Assembly: GCA_000621405.1 (NCBI GenBank)
Contig: JHYK01000003.1
Location: forward strand, 173,146-237,145
Source of the DNA: Lachnospiraceae bacterium AC3007
GTDB lineage: Bacteria > Bacillota > Clostridia > Lachnospirales > Lachnospiraceae
Reading direction: 5' to 3'
DNA length: 64,000 nt
Position 1 is the first letter of the stretch. Each line of letters begins with the position of its first letter. Below, in pieces: positions 26,528 to 36,297 of this stretch. The notes under the pieces were generated by a model. That model had not been told where the DNA came from, searched no databases, and saw only the letters and a list, made by a program, of their open reading frames with translations. The position numbers were made by a program, and so were the translations under genes.

Positions 26528-27545
26528 ATTCAAAAGAGAACTTCCGTCGGCAAGGGTCGTTAAAGAGATGTACCCGCTGTCGGAGGAATCCGTAGCACAG
26601 AAAAAGAAAAATGATGAAGCGATACAGGATATCCTTGTAGGCAGAAGCGATAAGTTCATCCTTGTCATAGGACCCTGTTCGGCTGACAGATCTGATGCTG
26701 TTCTCGAATATATCACGAAGCTTCGTGAGGTCCAGGAGAAGGTAAAAGATAAGATTGTCATGATCCCCAGGATCTATACGAATAAGCCACGTACCACAGG
26801 AGCCGGCTATAAGGGCATGCTCCATCAGCCCGATCCGGAGAGTGATCCCAATATCTTAAAGGGTATCATGGAGATCAGGAAGCTTCATATCAGGGCACTT
26901 GAAGAGACAGGCTTTTCATCCGCTGACGAGATGCTCTATCCCGAGAATCATTCCTACCTCTCGGATGTGCTCTCATATGTCGCTGTCGGCGCAAGATCCG
27001 TTGAGAATCAGATGCACCGTCTTACTTCCAGCGGACTCGACATACCCGTTGGCATGAAGAATCCCACGGGCGGCATGCTCTCTGTTATGATGAATGCCAT
27101 CAACGCAGCTCAGAGTTCTCATACCTTCGAATATTCAGGATGGGAGGTCGTAAGCCGCGGCAATCTTCTTGCTCATGCCATATTAAGGGGGTATTCCCAT
27201 AAGTCGGGGCATTCTGCGCCCAATTATCATTATGAGGATCTTGTATTCCTTAATGAGCTATATGAAAAAAGCGGCCTGAAGAATCCTGCCGTGATCGTTG
27301 ATACAAACCATTCGAATTCCGGGAAGCAGTTTGATCAGCAGCCCAGGATCGCAAAAGAGATCATTCACAGCATGATGCTGTCAGAAGATATCAGAAAGCT
27401 TGTAAAGGGCCTTATGGTCGAATCTTATCTTGTCGACGGATCCCAGAAGCCCGATGGCGGAGTGTACGGTCAGTCTATCACCGATCCCTGCCTCGGATGG
27501 GAGAGGACCGAGAAGATGATATACGAGATAGCTGATCTTCTATAA
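26517..27545 (+). CDS. 3-deoxy-7-phosphoheptulonate (DAHP) synthase, class I
   Basis: The enzyme condenses phosphoenolpyruvate and erythrose 4-phosphate, the first shikimate-pathway step. The 342-residue protein matches AroF/AroG/AroH: VIGPCSADRSDAVLEY, the PEP/metal region IPRIYTNKPRTTGAGYKGM, GARSVENQMHR, VGMKNPTGG and VDTNHSNSGKQFDQQP. Translation is coupled to pheA (overlap, AGAGGA upstream), so the first enzyme of the pathway and the phenylalanine branch are co-expressed. Which aromatic amino acid inhibits it cannot be read with certainty. Confidence 0.93.
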   Translation: MNLEFKRELPSARVVKEMYPLSEESVAQKKKNDEAIQDILVGRSDKFILVIGPCSADRSDAVLEYITKLREVQEKVKDKIVMIPRIYTNKPRTTGAGYKGMLHQPDPESDPNILKGIMEIRKLHIRALEETGFSSADEMLYPENHSYLSDVLSYVAVGARSVENQMHRLTSSGLDIPVGMKNPTGGMLSVMMNAINAAQSSHTFEYSGWEVVSRGNLLAHAILRGYSHKSGHSAPNYHYEDLVFLNELYEKSGLKNPAVIVDTNHSNSGKQFDQQPRIAKEIIHSMMLSEDIRKLVKGLMVESYLVDGSQKPDGGVYGQSITDPCLGWERTEKMIYEIADLL

Positions 27546-27612
27546 TATTTATTTCCATCTTTATTATTTGAAGTTTTTTCATAAGATTTTCAATCGTTTA
27601 AGGTGTCTCATT

Positions 27613-27641
27613 TTTACATATTATGATATACTTAACATAAT
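27613..27641 (+). promoter_or_regulatory. Promoter of the FIST-EAL gene
   Basis: TTTACA (27613-27618) and CATAAT (27636-27641) are 17 bases apart, each one mismatch from consensus. Transcription would start near 27648, which supports the TTG start at 27663 and excludes a GTG at 27645. Confidence 0.6.
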
Positions 27642-27662
27642 TATGTGCTAAAGAGGTGCTTT

Positions 27663-30182
27663 TTGTTTACCTGGAACATTCAATACATTTCAAAAACAAG
27701 GCTGGCTGATACGATAAAACAGCTGATGATCGATTCTGAAAAAGGGGATATCCTTGTCAGGATCCATACAGCGATACACGCCGCTGAAGAAGCGGTGGAT
27801 CTTGCTTCTTTCATAAAAGAGATCGTACCCAAAGCGAAGATCATAGGGACCAGTACTTCCGCTGTTATATATGAGGGAAGGCTGTACCCGGACCAGTGCC
27901 TTGTCTCTGTAAGCCTCATGTCAGAGGCTAAGCTTAAGACATTAAGAAAAGATCTGCCTCTTGCTGCACCGGAGCAAAGTATGTCTGCTGTGGATCTTTG
28001 CAATGAAGTAAAGGAGGCTCTTGTATCTTCCGATAAAGGGCTGATGTTTACTTTCTTTACCACAGGCTACAAAGATATTAAGCGCTTTGTCGATGCCGGC
28101 AATGATATCATGCCGGGCATACAGATGATAGGCGGCGTGGCTACTGCTTTGGATATTGCCGGAGACGATTCGGATAAGAAGGGTTTTGTATTTGACGAAA
28201 ACGGATGGTCAGAGAACGGTATGATAGCTGCCAGTATCAGCGGCGGCGTCTTTGATTGCGTCAGCTCGCTCGTATCAGGCGTGCAGCTTGTAGGGGATGA
28301 GCTTGAGATCACGGATGCTAAGGATAATATGATCCTTTCCATAGACGGAGTTCCTGCATCCGAGAAATTCCGTGAGGGCGTGGGAGATGAGATCGAGGAC
28401 AGGCCTGATCTTGCATATCACTTCCCGTTCGTATACACAGGCCACAAAAACGTACCGTTCATGTTTGGCTGCTCCGATGACGGACTGCAGACCAATCATA
28501 ATATGGATACCGGGGAAAAGATAATCAGAGGCTTCATCTATGACAGAAAGATAGTTGCCGATAACCGGAGAGCATTTAACAAATTTGAGACCTTCGATAA
28601 GGCGGAGACAGTCATAGGCTATTCCTGCCGCGACAGATCCAGGAATTTCCCTAACAGCGTCATGTGGGAGCTTTCCATCTATGAGAATTCAAATATGAGC
28701 GGATGCCTTACCGAGGGCGAGATAGGCTGTATAGACGGAATGAATGTCTTTTGCAACAGCGCTTTTGTGATCTCGGCTGCCGGAGAGAGCGAAGCCATCC
28801 AGCAGTTCAACCCCTATGTCTTTTCAAATACGCAGGCGCTCGAATCGGATAACAGCGTGCTCATCGGATATCTTATGGACATAGAGAACGTGCACTCCTT
28901 TGATAAGGACATCAAATCCAACCTTATGGATTTCATAAGGAACTGTGAGCTCAAACTCATTTATTCCGAAGACGGCGGCATGCTCAATGAGGCTGCCCTT
29001 AACATGGATATCAAGATAAAGGGTTATGACAGGGTCTGTCTTATCGATGTTCTAGATATATCCAGCATGCAGATGGTCTTTTCAGAGCAGATGATCGAGG
29101 CCACATACAAGAACTTCATTTCGAGATGTTCTGCTTTTGTATCAGGCAAGGATTACCGGCTGTATCTTCTCGATAAATGGAATATAGCCATAGCTGCACC
29201 ATCCTTCATGATATCGCTGCATTCATTTGTCGACGATATGAAGCAGCTTCAGAAGATACTTTTTGAGACTTCCGAGCAGTATATCTCCATAGTTCCCGTT
29301 TTCTGTGTCATTAACGGATGTACGGTGGATAATCTCAGCTCGATCTATAATTCATCGAGGCTTGAGATGGCCCGCAAGAATGTACAGTTCTTTGTCTGTG
29401 ACGGAAGTGTCGAGGAATTTGATGAGGACAGCATCCGCGAGAAATATCATATGGTGAATGTTATCAATTATGCGCTCTCGCATGATAAGGTCATACCATA
29501 TTATATGGGCATATATGATAACAAAAACAAGGAGATTCACCATTATGAGGCTTTGATGAGGCTTGAGGATGAAAACGGGAATGTGTATTATCCGGGCAGC
29601 TTCCTCGGAGCTGCCAGATCCTTCGGGCTTCTGTATGACGAACTCCAGCGCACCATGGTCCGCAAGGTCTTTGACAGATTCAAGGATTCCGATGATAAAT
29701 GCGTGAGCATCAATATGGGAGTTCGCGATATCCAGAATGAGGAGATGACTGAATATATATACGGATTCCTGTCCACAGCCAGGCATCCGGGCAATTTCAT
29801 ATTTGAGATACTTGAGAATGAGGATGTGGATAATTATGATACTCTGATCATTTTTGTGGACACAGTCCATAAGCTCGGAGGTCATATCTCCATAGATGAT
29901 TTCGGTAGCGGATATTCGAACCTCCAGCATATTGCAAGCATCCACTCGGACTATATCAAGATCGACGGTTCCATCGTGCGTAATTGTTATGAGGATCCGG
30001 AATCCGAGAATCTTGTAGCTCTTGTATCCGACTGGAAGAGACTTTCGATACGTGATATCAAGATCGTAGCCGAGTATGTGGAGAATAAGGACATACAGAA
30101 CAAGCTCGAGAAATATGACATTGATTTTTCTCAGGGCTATTATTTCTCCGTTCCTTCACCGGAACTTGGCGATCTCCCGTGA
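27663..30182 (+). CDS. FIST sensor - EAL domain c-di-GMP phosphodiesterase
   Basis: This soluble 839-residue protein joins a FIST_N/FIST_C sensory region (about 30-370), a long middle region without a known domain, and a C-terminal EAL domain (about 600-835). The EAL catalytic set looks intact: YEALMRL (the EAL motif), INMGVRD, FEILEN, IDDFGSGYSNLQ, DYIKIDGSIV, VAEYVEN and a SQGYYFSVP end. It should hydrolyse cyclic di-GMP in response to a small ligand, possibly an amino acid, since FIST domains are proposed ligand sensors. TTG at 27663 has GAGG six bases ahead. No GGDEF domain is present. The adjacent LacI-like sensor gene lies 21 bases downstream. Confidence 0.9.
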   Translation: MFTWNIQYISKTRLADTIKQLMIDSEKGDILVRIHTAIHAAEEAVDLASFIKEIVPKAKIIGTSTSAVIYEGRLYPDQCLVSVSLMSEAKLKTLRKDLPLAAPEQSMSAVDLCNEVKEALVSSDKGLMFTFFTTGYKDIKRFVDAGNDIMPGIQMIGGVATALDIAGDDSDKKGFVFDENGWSENGMIAASISGGVFDCVSSLVSGVQLVGDELEITDAKDNMILSIDGVPASEKFREGVGDEIEDRPDLAYHFPFVYTGHKNVPFMFGCSDDGLQTNHNMDTGEKIIRGFIYDRKIVADNRRAFNKFETFDKAETVIGYSCRDRSRNFPNSVMWELSIYENSNMSGCLTEGEIGCIDGMNVFCNSAFVISAAGESEAIQQFNPYVFSNTQALESDNSVLIGYLMDIENVHSFDKDIKSNLMDFIRNCELKLIYSEDGGMLNEAALNMDIKIKGYDRVCLIDVLDISSMQMVFSEQMIEATYKNFISRCSAFVSGKDYRLYLLDKWNIAIAAPSFMISLHSFVDDMKQLQKILFETSEQYISIVPVFCVINGCTVDNLSSIYNSSRLEMARKNVQFFVCDGSVEEFDEDSIREKYHMVNVINYALSHDKVIPYYMGIYDNKNKEIHHYEALMRLEDENGNVYYPGSFLGAARSFGLLYDELQRTMVRKVFDRFKDSDDKCVSINMGVRDIQNEEMTEYIYGFLSTARHPGNFIFEILENEDVDNYDTLIIFVDTVHKLGGHISIDDFGSGYSNLQHIASIHSDYIKIDGSIVRNCYEDPESENLVALVSDWKRLSIRDIKIVAEYVENKDIQNKLEKYDIDFSQGYYFSVPSPELGDLP

Positions 30183-30203
30183 TATCTCACATATTTGACT
30201 GAT

Positions 30204-31949
30204 ATGGATCATAAGGATAACAACTGCAAAACGATAGGCCTCCTGGTAGAGGATACCTGCACAGATTATACCAAGGATATTACGCACAGTGTCGCGCATT
30301 CCATAATGGCCAGAAAGGATCTTAAGCTCGTCATGATAGCCGGAAAGCAGGACTACAGTACGGATCCCGGGGTTAATCTTCACCACTACAGGCAGATATA
30401 CAATTCTATATATCTGATCAACAGTCTCTGTCATTTTGACGGACTCCTTGTTTCTTTCCCAAACCTCAACAGCACCGGTATGGATTATTTCGGTGATATT
30501 CCGAGGGTTCTTATTTCTTCAGAAAAAAAAGGCGAACTTTCAGTTTCTTATAATAATGAGAAGGGCATAAGAGAGGCACTGGACTATCTTGTTCGCATCA
30601 AAGGCTTTACCAGGATATGCATGCTCGGCGGAAGAGATGATAATACCGATGCGAAGAAGAGAAAGGAAATAGTCACACGATTTATGGCCGAGGCGGGCCT
30701 TCCCTTTTCCGATGATCAGTATGTATGGTCCGATATGTCTGACAACACACAGGAAGCAGCTGCAAAACTGCTGAAAAACAATCCGGATGCTCAGGCAATA
30801 TTCTGCGTTAATGATGCTGCGGCCTCAGGCCTTTATGACGTTATGAGAGAAAACGGTCTCGTGCCCGGGAAGGACATATATGTCTTCGGTTTTGATAATG
30901 CAGTGATGGCAGTTCAGATGGTGCCTCCGCTTGCATCCATAGGCGCTGACGGAGTGACTGTCGGTCAGAAGGCTCTGGAGATACTGCTTGATAAGATCGA
31001 CGGTAAAGAGACTTCTTCCGCATATGTTCCCACTCGCTTTTTCGGGAGAGACTCCTTTGAATACGAGACATACGAGATCACTTCAAAGGATATCCTGATG
31101 GTGGACAGCGCTTTTATCTACAGCTTTTTTGACGACTGTTTTTACAGATACGGCAATGAGATAGTGGATAAGGGCGATGTAGATCTCAGGAGGCTTTTCT
31201 ATGAGATCATATCCAGGATGATGTCTTCGATCAAAAACAGATATATGGATGAAAAGCAGTATTCGGAGATAAGACGCCTTATAGATGCTTTCTTTGATAA
31301 CGGTGCCATGAGATACACCGATGCCAACAAACTTGTTAAAAGTCTGTCCAGACTGCAGGGCAGCATGAATGAGACCTTAAGGGGATCCTTCTCCAATTCA
31401 TACAACAACAGGCTGTTCTCATATATAAGGAATAAAGCCATACAGTCCCAGGCTTTTGAAAAAGCGATGGAAGACAAGCTCTCTTCAGCCCGCAGAGAGA
31501 TGATCCAAAGCTTTCTCATCAATACGGCAAAATACTATGGTTCTGAAAAAGACGGTATAGATAATGTGATCGATAATATCGATAAGCTCGGGTTCGGCAA
31601 TTCAGCCCTGTATCTTTTCAGAGAGCCTGTTATATACAAGGGAGACGGTCGTGATACCATACCTGAGACCATCGATCTTCGATGTGTATACAAAAACGGC
31701 TCTCTCTATGTTATCCATGAGGACAGGAGAGAATGCAGCGTGTCGGAGATATATTCGAGAAATGAGCTTTCCTGTGATATCATGGGACAGATTTCTTTCC
31801 CTGTGTTTTACGGTAATTATCTCTTCGGCATCCTCGTCTGCGGTATCAGCAGGATGATCATGGACAGCGGGGAGTATCTTACGGAATTGTTGGCGAGAGC
31901 CATATATATGAACATCGAAGGAGGTTTTTTATGGCCAGAGAATCTATAA
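30204..31949 (+). CDS. Soluble LacI-type ligand-binding sensor protein without DNA-binding domain
   Basis: The protein (about 581 residues) begins at once with a LacI/ribose-binding-type domain (about 8-285): KTIGLLVEDTC, FDGLLVSFP, GFTRICMLGGR, QAIFCVNDAAASGLYDVM and DIYVFGFDNAVMAVQMVPPL. There is neither a helix-turn-helix nor a signal peptide. The helical middle (about 300-440) may be a signalling coiled coil, and the C-terminal part (about 440-570) resembles a GAF-like sensory fold. In related bacteria such proteins often end in a GGDEF domain, which is absent here. Start is uncertain (ATG 30204 or TTG 30195; neither has a good ribosome site). Its end overlaps glnN by 19 bases. Confidence 0.7.
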   Translation: MDHKDNNCKTIGLLVEDTCTDYTKDITHSVAHSIMARKDLKLVMIAGKQDYSTDPGVNLHHYRQIYNSIYLINSLCHFDGLLVSFPNLNSTGMDYFGDIPRVLISSEKKGELSVSYNNEKGIREALDYLVRIKGFTRICMLGGRDDNTDAKKRKEIVTRFMAEAGLPFSDDQYVWSDMSDNTQEAAAKLLKNNPDAQAIFCVNDAAASGLYDVMRENGLVPGKDIYVFGFDNAVMAVQMVPPLASIGADGVTVGQKALEILLDKIDGKETSSAYVPTRFFGRDSFEYETYEITSKDILMVDSAFIYSFFDDCFYRYGNEIVDKGDVDLRRLFYEIISRMMSSIKNRYMDEKQYSEIRRLIDAFFDNGAMRYTDANKLVKSLSRLQGSMNETLRGSFSNSYNNRLFSYIRNKAIQSQAFEKAMEDKLSSARREMIQSFLINTAKYYGSEKDGIDNVIDNIDKLGFGNSALYLFREPVIYKGDGRDTIPETIDLRCVYKNGSLYVIHEDRRECSVSEIYSRNELSCDIMGQISFPVFYGNYLFGILVCGISRMIMDSGEYLTELLARAIYMNIEGGFLWPENL

Positions 31950-34033
31950 AGGATATATATGGAAGTCTTGTGTTCGGTGACAGAGTCATGCAGGAGAGGC
32001 TTCCGAAAGATGTATATAATGCAGTTAAGGCTACCGCTGAAAACGGCACACATCTCTCCCTTGATGTGGCGAATACCGTTGCAGCAGCCATGAAGGAATG
32101 GGCTCTTGAGAACGGAGCGACTCATTATACCCACTGGTTCCAGCCGATGACAGGACTTACTGCCGAAAAGCATGACAGCTTCATCTATCCTGTGGGCAAC
32201 GGCGAGATACTTCTTGAATTCTCGGGAAAAGAGCTTGTAAAGGGCGAGCCGGATGCCTCAAGCTTTCCTTCGGGCGGCTTAAGAGCTACCTTTGAAGCCA
32301 GAGGATATACGGCATGGGACCCCTCGTCGCCCTGCTTTTTAAAGGACGGTACTCTCTACATACCTACGGCCTTCTGCTCCTACGGCGGAGAGGCTCTTGA
32401 TAAGAAGACACCTCTTTTAAGATCCATGGATGCCCTGTCCGAGTCTGCTGTCAGGGTTCTTAAGCTTCTCGGCAAGACGGACGTTACAAGAGTCAATACC
32501 ACGATAGGTTCAGAGCAGGAATACTTCCTTATCGACAAAGAACTGTATCTGCAGCGCAAGGATCTCGTGATGTGCGGAAGGACCCTTATGGGAGCCAAAG
32601 CGCCCAAGGGTCAGGAGATGGAGGATCATTACTTCGGTGTCTTAAAGCCCAAGGTATCTGAATTCATGCACCAGCTTGACAGGGAACTCTGGAAGCTCGG
32701 AGTGCCCGCAAAGACAAAGCATAACGAAGTTGCTCCCGCTCAGTATGAGCTTGTTCCCGTGTTTGAGACAGCGAACGTGTCCGTGGATCACAATCAGCTT
32801 ACGATGGAGATAATGAAGAAGGTTGCTGACAAATGCGGATATGCCTGTCTTCTGCATGAGAAGCCCTTTGCGGGAGTAAACGGCTCCGGAAAGCACAACA
32901 ACTGGTCTATCTGCACCAATACCGGAGAGAATCTTCTTGATCCGGGCAAGACACCTCAGGATAACAAGCAGTTTTTGATTTTCCTTATGGCCGTGATCTC
33001 CGCTGTGGATGAATATGCGGATCTTTTAAGACTCTCCGTGGCTACAGCCGGGAATGACTTAAGGCTCGGAGCAGATGAGGCTCCGCCTGCCGTGATCTCT
33101 GTATTCGTAGGCGATGAGCTTGCCGCAGTCTTTAAGTCCATCGAAGAGGGGACAAAATATGACGGAAGCAGCACCACAAAGATGAGCTGGGCACATGTAC
33201 TTCCGCATATAACTCAGGATACGACTGACAGGAACAGGACTTCTCCTTTTGCCTTTACCGGCAATAAATTTGAGTTCCGCATGCCCGGTTCTTCTTTATC
33301 TGTTGCATCCCCCAATATCGCACTCAATACCGTTGTTGCGGAGGAACTGGACAAGATATATGAAAGACTTAAGGACGTCCCGGAAGACGATCTTGACAGC
33401 GAGATAGACAGCATGCTTCGTGATATGCTAAAAGAGCATAAGAGAGTGATCTTCAACGGTAACGGGTATACGGATGAGTGGCTTGAGGAATCAGAGAAAA
33501 GAGGCCTCTATAACTTAAGATCCGTGCCGGATGCGATGCCGCAGCTTCTGTCCGAGAAGAACAGGGAACTCTTCAAAAAGCATGAAGTGCTCTCCGATGC
33601 GGAACTGGAATCCCGCTATGAGATCTTCCTTGAGAATTACAACAAGCAGATACATATAGAAGCGCTCACACTTCAGGAGATGATAAGAAAGGATTTCACG
33701 GAGGGGCTAGTATCATATATGAAGGATGTGACCAACGAAGCACTGAAGAAAAAGCAGATCCTGCCGACTCTTCCCATATCTTACGAGTCGGATATCATCA
33801 ATACGCTTGATGATACGAGTGAGATCATAGGAAATAAGATCCATCAGCTCCGCGATGATACCGAGAGGGCAGAGAGGATAGAAGACAATCTCGAGGCTGC
33901 AAGGTTCTATCATGATGTGATACTGAAGGATATGGAGGAGCTCAGGACCTTCGTTGACAAGGCAGAAAAGATAATCCCTGACAGCTATCTGCCTTATCCC
34001 ACATACGGAAAGATACTCTTTTCACTGAGATGA
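31931..34033 (+). CDS. glnN: Glutamine synthetase type III
   Basis: GlnN makes glutamine from glutamate, ammonia and ATP. At 700 residues it is the long type III form found in Bacteroides and many Clostridia. Visible signatures include GATHYTHWFQPMTG, TPTAFCSYGGEALDKKTPLLRS, the catalytic IGSEQEYFLID, KHNEVAPAQYELVP, GVNGSGKHNNWS and the NDLRLGADEAPPAVISVF stretch; a long helical C-terminus follows. AAGGAGG lies a few bases before the ATG. The gene ends with a hairpin terminator. There is no adjacent nitrogen regulator. Confidence 0.95.
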   Translation: MARESIKDIYGSLVFGDRVMQERLPKDVYNAVKATAENGTHLSLDVANTVAAAMKEWALENGATHYTHWFQPMTGLTAEKHDSFIYPVGNGEILLEFSGKELVKGEPDASSFPSGGLRATFEARGYTAWDPSSPCFLKDGTLYIPTAFCSYGGEALDKKTPLLRSMDALSESAVRVLKLLGKTDVTRVNTTIGSEQEYFLIDKELYLQRKDLVMCGRTLMGAKAPKGQEMEDHYFGVLKPKVSEFMHQLDRELWKLGVPAKTKHNEVAPAQYELVPVFETANVSVDHNQLTMEIMKKVADKCGYACLLHEKPFAGVNGSGKHNNWSICTNTGENLLDPGKTPQDNKQFLIFLMAVISAVDEYADLLRLSVATAGNDLRLGADEAPPAVISVFVGDELAAVFKSIEEGTKYDGSSTTKMSWAHVLPHITQDTTDRNRTSPFAFTGNKFEFRMPGSSLSVASPNIALNTVVAEELDKIYERLKDVPEDDLDSEIDSMLRDMLKEHKRVIFNGNGYTDEWLEESEKRGLYNLRSVPDAMPQLLSEKNRELFKKHEVLSDAELESRYEIFLENYNKQIHIEALTLQEMIRKDFTEGLVSYMKDVTNEALKKKQILPTLPISYESDIINTLDDTSEIIGNKIHQLRDDTERAERIEDNLEAARFYHDVILKDMEELRTFVDKAEKIIPDSYLPYPTYGKILFSLR

Positions 34034-34062
34034 TATAACTGAAAACCGAATGTACATTGCAG

Positions 34063-34095
34063 ACGGCACTAGTAAAAAACTGTGCCGTTTGTTAT
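34063..34095 (+). terminator. Rho-independent terminator after glnN
   Basis: The arms ACGGCAC (34063-34069) and GTGCCGT (34082-34088) pair, with possible extra AGT/ACT pairing inside, and are followed by TTGTTATT. It ends the glnN transcript. Confidence 0.75.
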
Positions 34096-34204
34096 TATAT
34101 ACTGAATATATTTTTGTGAACGCTGCTTATCGGATCACGGGATATTTGATAATTTTCGAAAATAACAGTCGGATTCCGGCAGGATACTAAGAAAGGACAG
34201 ATAC

Positions 34205-36235
34205 ATGCGATATAAGATCATCAGTGTATTTCTTACGATAGCTCTTGTGTTTTCATTCACCGGTTGCGGTAAGGATGACAGTTCTCTTGCTGACAAGATC
34301 AAGGGAGATATCGAGTCTGAGACCGAGGAATCAACCGAGGAAGAGGAGAGCGAAGATTCCGTTGATAAAGAGGATGAGGATAAAAGCGAAGAAGTAACTG
34401 AAGAAGCAACCGAAGAGGATGAGACAGAAGCAGATGATGCCGCTTCTCTTACAAGACCGCAGTATTATATCGCGAAGCATTACGATTATAACTACGCAGG
34501 AGATGTATTGGAAAGCGACCACCGGTATTCTTATCTGAAACTTTCAAAGACATACGGAGATGAGCATTCTCCCCTTAGGAAGAGCATCAAGAAGATGAAC
34601 AAGGTTATAGAAGAAGCCGAGCAGGACCGTCTGGCAGAAGAGAAAAAGATCATAAGTGGATGGGACAATCCTTCCGACCTCGAAGCCTTTCATGATGAGT
34701 GGAATATATATGTCACAAGAAGTGATGAAAAGTATTTTTCCGTTGTTACGGAGCAAAGACAGGATTCCCTTGTAGGGGACCTTAATGATGTTGATTATAC
34801 CGGTTACAACTGGGATACGGAGACAGGAGAAGAGATAGAGCTTTCTGATATATTAAAGGATGAAGACGGGTTTTATGATGAGCTGACAGACAGTGTCTAC
34901 AATTGGATGGGTAACTCTGTAGCAGACAATAACTGGGATATCGAAAATCTTAATGATACATTACGGGATTACATGAATACCGGAGATATCACTTGGGCAT
35001 TCTTCCCACAGGGCGTGCAGGTATGGATAGATGCATATATTTTTTCTCCCGAGGCCTTCGGCGTATTTTATTTCTTCACCGATGAAGAGCTGGACGCAAA
35101 GTTTTTCAAGGATGATGTGGTGGACAGCGTTCCTGACGAGTGGATCATGATGCCGGTCAAGAATGATTATATCTTCCTTGATCTGGATGATAAAGACGAG
35201 CATGAAAGCATTCTCATATCAGATGCGACGGACCTTATCGAATATGACGGGGCTGAGATGATACGTTGTAAAGGCCTCAATATCGGTGTTGAACACAACT
35301 GGAAAGAGATAAAATCCGGCGTTGACACGGAAAGACCCTACGATGTCTTTCTTGTCCATCAGGATCATCAGACAGTACTTCTTGCAACGAATGAGGATGA
35401 TGATCCGGTCACTATAAGCTCTTATCTTTTAAGTAATAAGAAAGTAAAACAAGTTGATGAGATAGATGCTCATTTCTCATATGTTTCAAAGGATGAGCAG
35501 GATGATGAATCCTTTACTCCGTATTATGCTCCGAATGATCCTTCTTCGATCAAAGTCAGTGACGATGAGACGGAGAAAGTCATGACACTTGACGCTGACG
35601 GGATATTTAATGAAAAAGAAGGCAGTAAAAACAAGAAAGATTCTTCTGATCCAAAAGACAGCAGTGATGATAAGAAGGATTCTTCAGATTCGAAGAAAAG
35701 CAGTGATAAAGGACTGTCTTCAGATGAAGCTTTGAATATCGCCGATGATCTTGGCAATGTATGTGCTCTTGAGAGGGAGGATTATGACGGTGACGGCAAA
35801 AAAGAAGCCTTCGTTGTCACAGGCGAGAGCGATGAATATGACGGTTATATTCCTGATGCGGTATGGTTCATATCTTCGGACGGTGATACAAAGAAGGTCC
35901 GTACTGATTTCAGAGGATTGTCCATGTACAAGACTGAACTCGGACATTACCTTGAAGACAAGGAAAATGGAATAGGTTTCTTCTATGGAGACTGCGGAGG
36001 CTACGGAAGCGGATGGGCTACCTTTATCTTCGGTGTAAAAGACGGGGATTCTTATGAAATGGACATTTCCATGGAGACAGAGGGCTTTTATCAGAACGAT
36101 GAAGGTGAATTCTACACACTGACAGACGATTTTACAGACGGTCATGCATATATGATCACAGAACTGAAATTCAATAAAAAGACCGGACAGTTCAAAAAGG
36201 GCAAGGTCACTGACAAAAACTGGCTGGATACCTGA
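34205..36235 (+). CDS. Lipoprotein with acidic linkers and DUF3298/RsiV-like domain
   Basis: The 676-residue protein has a signal peptide ending in the lipobox FTGC and so should be anchored outside the membrane. A low-complexity acidic stretch (about 30-78, runs of E, D and S) precedes a domain (about 88-310) resembling DUF4163/DUF3298 of RsiV and PdaC: NWDTETGEEIELSDIL and ITWAFFPQGVQVWIDAYIFSPEAFGVFYF. A second Ser/Lys/Asp-rich linker lies at about 475-510. The C-terminal domain holds DYDGDGKKEAFVVTG, a calcium-loop-like FG-GAP/EF-hand motif. AAAGGACAG precedes the ATG. Function is unknown; lysozyme or ligand binding, as in RsiV, is one possibility. Confidence 0.72.
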   Translation: MRYKIISVFLTIALVFSFTGCGKDDSSLADKIKGDIESETEESTEEEESEDSVDKEDEDKSEEVTEEATEEDETEADDAASLTRPQYYIAKHYDYNYAGDVLESDHRYSYLKLSKTYGDEHSPLRKSIKKMNKVIEEAEQDRLAEEKKIISGWDNPSDLEAFHDEWNIYVTRSDEKYFSVVTEQRQDSLVGDLNDVDYTGYNWDTETGEEIELSDILKDEDGFYDELTDSVYNWMGNSVADNNWDIENLNDTLRDYMNTGDITWAFFPQGVQVWIDAYIFSPEAFGVFYFFTDEELDAKFFKDDVVDSVPDEWIMMPVKNDYIFLDLDDKDEHESILISDATDLIEYDGAEMIRCKGLNIGVEHNWKEIKSGVDTERPYDVFLVHQDHQTVLLATNEDDDPVTISSYLLSNKKVKQVDEIDAHFSYVSKDEQDDESFTPYYAPNDPSSIKVSDDETEKVMTLDADGIFNEKEGSKNKKDSSDPKDSSDDKKDSSDSKKSSDKGLSSDEALNIADDLGNVCALEREDYDGDGKKEAFVVTGESDEYDGYIPDAVWFISSDGDTKKVRTDFRGLSMYKTELGHYLEDKENGIGFFYGDCGGYGSGWATFIFGVKDGDSYEMDISMETEGFYQNDEGEFYTLTDDFTDGHAYMITELKFNKKTGQFKKGKVTDKNWLDT

Positions 36236-36239
36236 TACT

Positions 36240-36268
36240 TTGTCCGGCATATCGTTTTGGTGTAGAAT
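36240..36268 (+). promoter_or_regulatory. Promoter before the Met/Gln-repeat membrane protein
   Basis: TTGTCC (36240-36245), a 17-base spacer and TAGAAT (36263-36268) lie 29 bases ahead of the TTG start. Confidence 0.55.
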
Positions 36269-36297
36269 CAGTTCATTAATAACAGGAGGGGGATGTA

